From Candidatus Dormiibacterota bacterium (lineage in GTDB: Bacteria > Chloroflexota > Dormibacteria > Dormibacterales > Dormibacteraceae): a stretch of DNA of 64,000 nt. Below, piece after piece: positions 59,395 to 64,000 of this stretch. The position numbers and the translations under genes are program-made. The DNA lies in the NCBI GenBank assembly GCA_955652705.1, contig CATPBK010000050.1:1-64000 (forward strand), given 5' to 3'. The first letter of the stretch is position 1; each line of letters opens with the position of its first letter. The notes beneath the pieces are model-generated. The model saw only the letters and a program-made list of their open reading frames with translations. It was not told the origin of the DNA and ran no database searches.

Positions 59395-60342
59395 ATGGAC
59401 TATCTACAGATCCTGACACGGGCGCTCGCGATCAGCTGGCGCCACAAGTACCTATGGCTACTCGCGCTCTTCGCTGGGGAGGCAACGACCATAGGCACGA
59501 CTTTCCAGACCGGTTCGAGCAGTAGAAACTCCCACAGCAACCTGTCGGGCCAGGCGGTCTGGAGTCAGCTCACGAATTGGGTCGGCGCCCACGCGGCGCT
59601 GCTCTGGACCATCGGCATCACCGTGGCGTTGCTGTGCGTCGCTTTGTTCGTACTGTCCGCAGTGGCGAACGGGGCGCTGGTCAAGGGCGGCGCCGAGCAC
59701 GATGCGGAGCGGCCGTTCGGTCTCCGCCAGGCCTGGAGCGCCGGCGTCCGCAGCTTCTGGCCGGTGCTGGGGCTCAAGTTCTTTGCTTTCATCGTCTTCG
59801 CGAGTCTCGCGATCGTCATCGGCGGTTTGGGCCTGATGACCATTGTCTTTGGGGCCAGCGGCGCGGTCGGGGCCGCGGTCGCGACCGGCCTGCTTGCCGG
59901 CGTCCTGCTGCTCGCTGCCATCCCCTTCTTCGTCGTCTTCGGGGTCGCCATCGTGCTCGGCGTACGCGTCATCGTGCTCGAGGGCAAAGGAGCGTCCGAC
60001 GGCTTTCGGACAGCGCTCAGCTTGATCTGGCGCCGCCGCGGCCGGGTGGCACTGTTCTGGCTGCTGGTCGTCGTCGCCGGGATCGTCGCCGCGACCGTCG
60101 TGGGGTTGGGCCTGGTGGTGGCTGCCGTCCCCATCGTCGCGCTCGCCGCCGCCGCTTACTTCGCCGGCGGGTGGCTGCTCGCGCTGGCGACGGGACTAGG
60201 TTTCGGCGCCGCCTGGCTGATCGTCGCGGTCACGTTAGTGGGCGGGGTCAACGCATTCACGTCGACCTGCTGGACGGTGGCCTACAGACGCTTCGACCTC
60301 CAGACGCAGCCGGCGGTCAGCACCCAGCCGCAGCCTGCCTGA
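59395..60342 (+). CDS. Six-helix membrane protein (DUF7847-like)
   Basis: A 315-residue polytopic membrane protein with about six helices, first at about 15-35, the rest from 65 to 285. Small-residue-rich helices and a WRHKYLWLLALFAGE start resemble the DUF7847/glycerophosphodiesterase-membrane-domain family of unknown function. AGGGAG precedes the ATG. A strong terminator hairpin follows. The 203-bp gap upstream has no gene. Confidence 0.65.
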   Translation: MDYLQILTRALAISWRHKYLWLLALFAGEATTIGTTFQTGSSSRNSHSNLSGQAVWSQLTNWVGAHAALLWTIGITVALLCVALFVLSAVANGALVKGGAEHDAERPFGLRQAWSAGVRSFWPVLGLKFFAFIVFASLAIVIGGLGLMTIVFGASGAVGAAVATGLLAGVLLLAAIPFFVVFGVAIVLGVRVIVLEGKGASDGFRTALSLIWRRRGRVALFWLLVVVAGIVAATVVGLGLVVAAVPIVALAAAAYFAGGWLLALATGLGFGAAWLIVAVTLVGGVNAFTSTCWTVAYRRFDLQTQPAVSTQPQPA

Positions 60343-60360
60343 TTCGAGAGGTCACCGGGA

Positions 60361-60395
60361 AAGGGGCCTCCACTCGGAGGCCCCTTCCATATTCT
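60361..60395 (+). terminator. Rho-independent terminator after the DUF7847-like gene
   Basis: AAGGGGCCTCC (60361-60371), loop ACTC, GGAGGCCCCTT (60376-60386): an 11-bp perfect stem followed by a CT-rich tail (TTCCATATTCTTT). It lies in the 72-bp gap of two convergent genes and may serve both. Confidence 0.75.
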
Positions 60396-60414
60396 TTGTC
60401 CTGCTGGGTCGAAT

Positions 60415-60891
60415 TCAGCTCGCGGCCGCGAGCGCCTCGGGGCCGGGTAGGCGCCGCGCGTTCATCAGGGCCTTGGCCAGCCGCTCGATGGCCGGCCAGT
60501 TGGCGTCGACCAAGGCTTCCGCGCGCTGCATCAGGGCCTCCTCGTCGGGCGAGTCGAGCAGGCGCAGCCACTCTCTAGCAACCGCTTCGAGATCGAAGCC
60601 GGAGGCATTGGGGTTGCGGAAGCTCGCGTGTCGGGTCTCGGCCACCGTTCCCGCCAGGAATGTGATGACGACTACCTCCGCGAAGCGCCGGTGGCGCTCA
60701 TCCAGAGAGACTCCTGGGCGGTACCAGTCGGGTCGGCGGAAGTTGGTGTGGCCATGGCCGCCCTCGTTGTCCCCGAGGACATCGACGTCGACAAGATCCA
60801 GCCCCAGGCCGTGGCCGACCACGGCGTGGCCGGCTTCGTGGTACGCGACCTCCTCGGGCGTGGAGTCGCGGCTGGGTGGCGCCTCGATCAT
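60415..60891 (-). CDS. Stand-alone FtsH-type (M41) peptidase-like domain
   Basis: A 158-residue protein with HEAGHAVVGH at about 18-27 (zinc HExxH) and a later SGFDLEAVARE (about 97-107) whose Asp matches the third zinc ligand of FtsH-type proteases (TGAxNDLxxAT pattern). There is no AAA domain and no membrane helix, so it is not a conventional FtsH. It may be a stand-alone metallopeptidase or a zinc-binding accessory. ATG 60891; TAACAT stands 15 nt upstream. Confidence 0.7.
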   Translation of the reverse strand: MIEAPPSRDSTPEEVAYHEAGHAVVGHGLGLDLVDVDVLGDNEGGHGHTNFRRPDWYRPGVSLDERHRRFAEVVVITFLAGTVAETRHASFRNPNASGFDLEAVAREWLRLLDSPDEEALMQRAEALVDANWPAIERLAKALMNARRLPGPEALAAAS

Positions 60892-60989
60892 CAGCTCTGC
60901 CGGCTGATGTTACGGTCCCGACACGAGTGGAAACGCGAGCGCAGGGAAGGCATTCAAATTCAATCTGGTGCGCCTGTTGCCCAAGCCTG

Positions 60990-62873
60990 TCAAGCGGGCT
61001 TCGCCCGGTAGTGGAGCACAGGAGTATCACCTGCCCTCCGACGCTCCAACGTGAACTTGTCAGCGGCCGCGAGGCCGGCGCCGTCGTCAAGCATGAGCGT
61101 CTCCTCGGGGGCCATGTGCGTCACCAGCCAGTCGACCGTTCCGGCGGGCGCCTCGGCGGGGACGTATACGAAGCGGCTGTCGAGGCGTGCCTTGCGGGCG
61201 GCAGCCTCCGCTCGCGCGAAGACCTCCTGCGCGGTGGTGTCATCGCGGTAGGGGTCGATGATCTCGAACATCTGCGGATCCTTCGTCGGGGCTGTGTCTG
61301 AGTGGGCGATATAGACGAAGGCGACCGGCCGGCCTGATGTGTCCGCCGCTGCCAGTTCGGCTAGTTGCTCCGCCTGCTCGGTGTCGTGGGGGAGGAGCGC
61401 AAAGACGCGGGATGCCGGCAGCCGGCGACCTTTCGAGATGAAGACCACAGGCTCTTGGTGGTGGTACACATGGGGGAAGAGGAGGGAGGGACCGCGCCGA
61501 TTCGCGCGACGGTAGGTGACGAAGGCGATGCCAACTCCTACGAGGGTCACGCAACCGCCGAAAAGGGTCGCCAGCGGCTTCGCGAAGAGGTTCGTGATCC
61601 AGGCGCCGCTGACGAGCACCGTGGTGATCAGGCCGAGGATGAACCGAATCCGGCCCACATTGACGGCCTCGCGGCCCAGGCGCTGCACCCGGCGCTCATG
61701 GAAGCGCACAACGTCGAGGGCCACGCAGGTTACAGAGAAGGCGCCGAGCAGCCCGAACGCGTAGAGGTCCCCGAGCAGCACGACGTTGCCTCTGGACAAA
61801 ACGACGACTCCCACCGGGACAGCTGTCGCAACGAGGATCGCTACGTGGGGAGTCTTCCGCCAGCGGTTGGTCTTGGTCAGGGCGTTGGGGAGGAAGCCCA
61901 ATTTGGCCAACGCAAGGAAGACGTTGTAGGTCCCGATCAAGGCGGTATTGCTGGCAAAAACGAGCAGCAGCGCCCCGCTGCTGGCCACCGAGATCTGCAA
62001 CACCGGACCGGCTGCAAAGCCTCCTAGCAGGGATACGAACTGATTCGGGTCGTTCTTCGCTGGATCCAGGAGGGTGGTCGACCAGAGCGTCAGCAGCGGA
62101 CTCGTGATCGCGACAGTCATCACCACGAGCCCCATCGCGATTGGCGCCACCCTTTGGCGCGGCTCGGCCATCGCCGGCGCCAGCTGGGCGATGCTTTCGA
62201 GGCCCGAGAAAGCCAGGAAGGCACCCGAGAATCCTGTCAGCACCCCCAGCGGACCCAGGCGTGGGCCCGACAGCAGGTGCGAGAAGGAGTTGAGGACACC
62301 ACTCGGTCCCAGGTGGATGGCGACGCCAGCGACGACGGCGAGTTGGCCGAGCGCGGCCGCGGTCGCAAAGATAGCCGTCGCCTGCGCGCTGGTCTTGACG
62401 CCCACGAGGTTGAGCAGGCCGAGAAGAAGCAGGGCGGCAATCGTCACGATCAGCACCGTCGGCTTCAACGGACCAGCGACAACCGTGACGTAGATGACAC
62501 CGGACAGCGCGCTCAGCGCGGCAGTCAAGAAGTAGTCGACGAGGATTAGAAGGCCACCCACGAGTCCGGCTAACGGATGGATGGCTCGCGTCGCGACCGT
62601 GACCACGCCCCCGCCCTCCGGGTAGCGGACGGCGACCTCCGCGTACTTGATGCAGAGGAGGACGAAGACAACGAGGGTCATCGTGACGAAGAGAGCGGCG
62701 TGGACACCGACCTGCCCGTAGAGGATTCCGGGGGTGTAATAGACGGAGGTCCCGATGTCCGCAAAGACGACCGCCCAGCAGAGAAACGGGCCGAGTCGGC
62801 GTCCCGGCCGCGTACGCGTCAATGTCACCTGAGCCGGGTCCGTCGGAGTGGTTCGGTCTGGGGAGCCCGCCAC
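60990..62873 (-). CDS. APC-superfamily permease with C-terminal USP-like domain
   Basis: A 627-residue transporter: about twelve helices (about 28-445), including the conserved first-helix motif DIGTSVYYTPGIL and a GGGVVTVATRA loop, then a soluble domain of about 155 residues with strand-helix order like a universal-stress fold (VVFISKGRRLPASRVFALL, PVAFVYIAHSD). The domain combination is common among bacterial amino-acid/polyamine and potassium-type permeases; substrate unknown. The GTG start has TAGGTT ending 6 nt upstream. Confidence 0.85.
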   Translation of the reverse strand: MAGSPDRTTPTDPAQVTLTRTRPGRRLGPFLCWAVVFADIGTSVYYTPGILYGQVGVHAALFVTMTLVVFVLLCIKYAEVAVRYPEGGGVVTVATRAIHPLAGLVGGLLILVDYFLTAALSALSGVIYVTVVAGPLKPTVLIVTIAALLLLGLLNLVGVKTSAQATAIFATAAALGQLAVVAGVAIHLGPSGVLNSFSHLLSGPRLGPLGVLTGFSGAFLAFSGLESIAQLAPAMAEPRQRVAPIAMGLVVMTVAITSPLLTLWSTTLLDPAKNDPNQFVSLLGGFAAGPVLQISVASSGALLLVFASNTALIGTYNVFLALAKLGFLPNALTKTNRWRKTPHVAILVATAVPVGVVVLSRGNVVLLGDLYAFGLLGAFSVTCVALDVVRFHERRVQRLGREAVNVGRIRFILGLITTVLVSGAWITNLFAKPLATLFGGCVTLVGVGIAFVTYRRANRRGPSLLFPHVYHHQEPVVFISKGRRLPASRVFALLPHDTEQAEQLAELAAADTSGRPVAFVYIAHSDTAPTKDPQMFEIIDPYRDDTTAQEVFARAEAAARKARLDSRFVYVPAEAPAGTVDWLVTHMAPEETLMLDDGAGLAAADKFTLERRRAGDTPVLHYRAKPA

Positions 62874-62879
62874 CGGCTG

Positions 62880-62885
62880 AACCTA
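62880..62885 (-). promoter_or_regulatory. -10 element of the APC permease gene
   Basis: TAGGTT on the minus strand, 6 nt before GTG 62873. The remaining bases to 63086 contain no gene. Confidence 0.45.
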
Positions 62886-63086
62886 GCAGACGACCCGACT
62901 CCACTCGCCGATTGCACCGGAGTGGGATCAATCCCTCTTTGTCTCCGGCTTGCGAGTGTTTGCCACGCCGGTTCGGCCGGTGTCCTGACCGAGTCCTCGC
63001 GCGGGTGGAGCTTCTCCTACCGCGAGTCACCCACCCTTCTGAATCAGGCCGATGGGCCGCGTGAATTCGATCTCGTTCTCGACGTC

Positions 63087-63473
63087 CTACGCCTTCGACC
63101 AGTCGACAATCCGGCACGGGATGTCGGCGTCCTCGTTGAGGTGATAGCTGGCGCAGATGCGGTGGTAGCCATCGGCGACCGTGAGTGGGACCTGGGCGTC
63201 GAGATGACCTCGAACCAGAAGAACCGGAGAGAGCAGTTTCCCCTTCTTGACCTCCGCGAGGTCCTTCGCGACGTGAACATTGTCTGGGGGAAGTTCGGGC
63301 AGAGCGCTCGCGCGCAGCAAGTCCTTCGCCTTTCGGTGCACGAGGGGTGCGGCGCGGAGGCGGCGGACCAGTTGATCGGCCTTTTTCTGCGGCATGACCA
63401 GGCTCAGATAGTCAGCGGCAGCCGGATAGTCGTGACCATCGGGCGCCGCTGTCCAGTGCTCCTTCGCGGCCAT
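63087..63473 (-). CDS. ParB/Srx-fold-like small protein
   Basis: A 128-residue protein of a widespread uncharacterised family. Conserved segments are PDGHDYPAAADYLSLV, a VHRKAKDLLRASALPELP linker, and TVADGYHRICASYHLNEDADIPCRIV, which recalls the DGxHRxxA core of the ParB/sulfiredoxin fold. Function unknown; not a plasmid-partition gene by context. AGGAG precedes the ATG at 63473. Confidence 0.7.
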   Translation of the reverse strand: MAAKEHWTAAPDGHDYPAAADYLSLVMPQKKADQLVRRLRAAPLVHRKAKDLLRASALPELPPDNVHVAKDLAEVKKGKLLSPVLLVRGHLDAQVPLTVADGYHRICASYHLNEDADIPCRIVDWSKA

Positions 63474-63680
63474 ATCGCTCCTAGTTTTGCAGCGTACAAC
63501 CGCCCTGGATCAGGCGTGGGCGCGGGAAGCGGCGCCGGCGATTAGCGTTCGCGGCTCGATCAGGGTTTGGCCGTCTCCTGGCCCTACGCTTGAACTTCGT
63601 AGTGGCGGCGAAGTCCACGAAAGGCAACATGCCTCATCAGCATTCCCGCCTCGAGGGACCAGGAGCAGACGCCCACCAGC

Positions 63681-64000
63681 GTGCCACGCGGCCTCCGCAT
63701 CGGGCAACTTCCCGCCTGCGCCAACCCCTGGATCTCTCGTAAAGGGAGTCCTGCGCTGCGAGCGAGTCTGAGCCGCCGGGAGCTTCACCTCGCCGAGTGG
63801 GCCTGCGAGGCGCTGGGGATGGGGCTCGTGGTGTTCACCGGCCTCAGCGTGGTTGTGCTCGATTTCGGAACAGGATCGCCGGTCGCCACTGTGATTCCGG
63901 ACCCCGGGTGGCGCCTCCTCCTGACCGGAGTACTCTTCGCCGCGACCGGCAGCCTCTTCGCGCTGACGCCACCCGGCCGACTTAGCGGCGCTCACCTCAA
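63681..64000 (+). CDS. Aquaporin/MIP family protein, cut by window edge
   Basis: The frame running off the right end reads RELHLAEWACEALGMGLVVF as membrane helix 1, a second helix after GWRLLLTGVLFAATGSLFAL, and GRLSGAHL, the residues just before the first NPA motif of aquaporins; the NPA itself is beyond the edge. This is a water or small-solute channel. The start is uncertain: GTG 63681 is used, but a later codon near 63768 would suit homology better. The upstream 207 bp hold no other gene. Confidence 0.65.
   Translation, partial: MPRGLRIGQLPACANPWISRKGSPALRASLSRRELHLAEWACEALGMGLVVFTGLSVVVLDFGTGSPVATVIPDPGWRLLLTGVLFAATGSLFALTPPGRLSGAHL

Noticed and set aside
63510-63995. A 161-codon minus-strand frame at the right end
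   Set aside because: It is antisense to a plus frame with aquaporin helices and the GRLSGAHL segment, and lacks any motif.

Overview
The window is GC-rich by eye, densely packed and bacterial, with no rRNA, tRNA, CRISPR array or recognisable transposase. Three F420-type oxidoreductases, a CxxHxxC ferredoxin, an alditol oxidase, a MoxR/DUF58/VWA cluster, class-E-sortase-like LAxTG sorting and many apparently leaderless genes suggest an uncultured high-GC Terrabacteria lineage, most like Chloroflexota or Dormibacterota. That placement is inference; no marker gene here settles it.

Layout. 1-4.9 kb: PEP carboxylase (cut by the left edge), a deazaflavin reductase, a YwaF-like membrane protein and a GDE-like glycosidase. 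4.9-9.6 kb: a sugar operon of the L-fucose/L-rhamnose oxidation type (TIM-barrel isomerases, aldo/keto reductase, lactonase, mutarotase, SDR), interrupted by a 200-bp inverted-repeat element. 9.6-15.6 kb, minus strand: VWA, DUF58, MoxR, HtrA-like protease and acyl-CoA ligase. 15.7-20.6 kb: DUF3048 lipoprotein, flavin oxidase, P-loop kinase and an LLM oxidoreductase. 20.6-24.5 kb: protocatechuate dioxygenase pair, a Gfo/Idh plus isomerase pair, and a VOC protein that appears to start at ATC. 24.6-29 kb: ubiquitin-like/MinD fusion, nitroreductase and a secreted amidase with four copies of a ~97-residue repeat. 29-34 kb: a broken hydrolase lipoprotein facing a MarR gene across a double-palindrome operator, a ferredoxin/ApbE/membrane-protein operon and an ABC exporter. 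34-41.4 kb: HMG-CoA-lyase-like enzyme, Tat-exported amidase, FAD reductase, and a redox module (COG4280-like membrane protein, small membrane protein, molybdopterin enzyme, flavin reductase, zinc-ribbon protein), then MsrA. 41.4-48.7 kb: a lipoprotein/two-ATPase/FtsX-permease operon and a two-component system. 48.8-52.3 kb: cell-surface and small proteins. 52.3-58.3 kb: two membrane glycosyltransferases, alditol oxidase and a receiver-cyclase. 58.5-64 kb: a DHFR-like protein, membrane proteins, an HExxH peptidase, an APC permease, a ParB-like protein and the start of an aquaporin.

How it works together. The strongest regulatory signal is a 22-bp direct-repeat box (18 of 22 bases identical) at the same distance upstream of both the response regulator and the ABC lipoprotein operon, predicting an autoregulated two-component switch for that exporter. 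A second is a pair of 10-bp palindromes, 20 bp apart, lying between divergent marR and hydrolase promoters. Across the window about fifteen genes have a TANNNT-like hexamer ending 6-8 nt (usually 7) before the start codon, which points to widespread leaderless transcription and helps choose starts. Several genes are damaged or have odd starts: a 1-nt frameshift at about 5400, an internal deletion with frameshift at about 29725, an ATC start at 24096, an in-frame TGA at 52810, and no ordinary start for the glycosidase at 3353.
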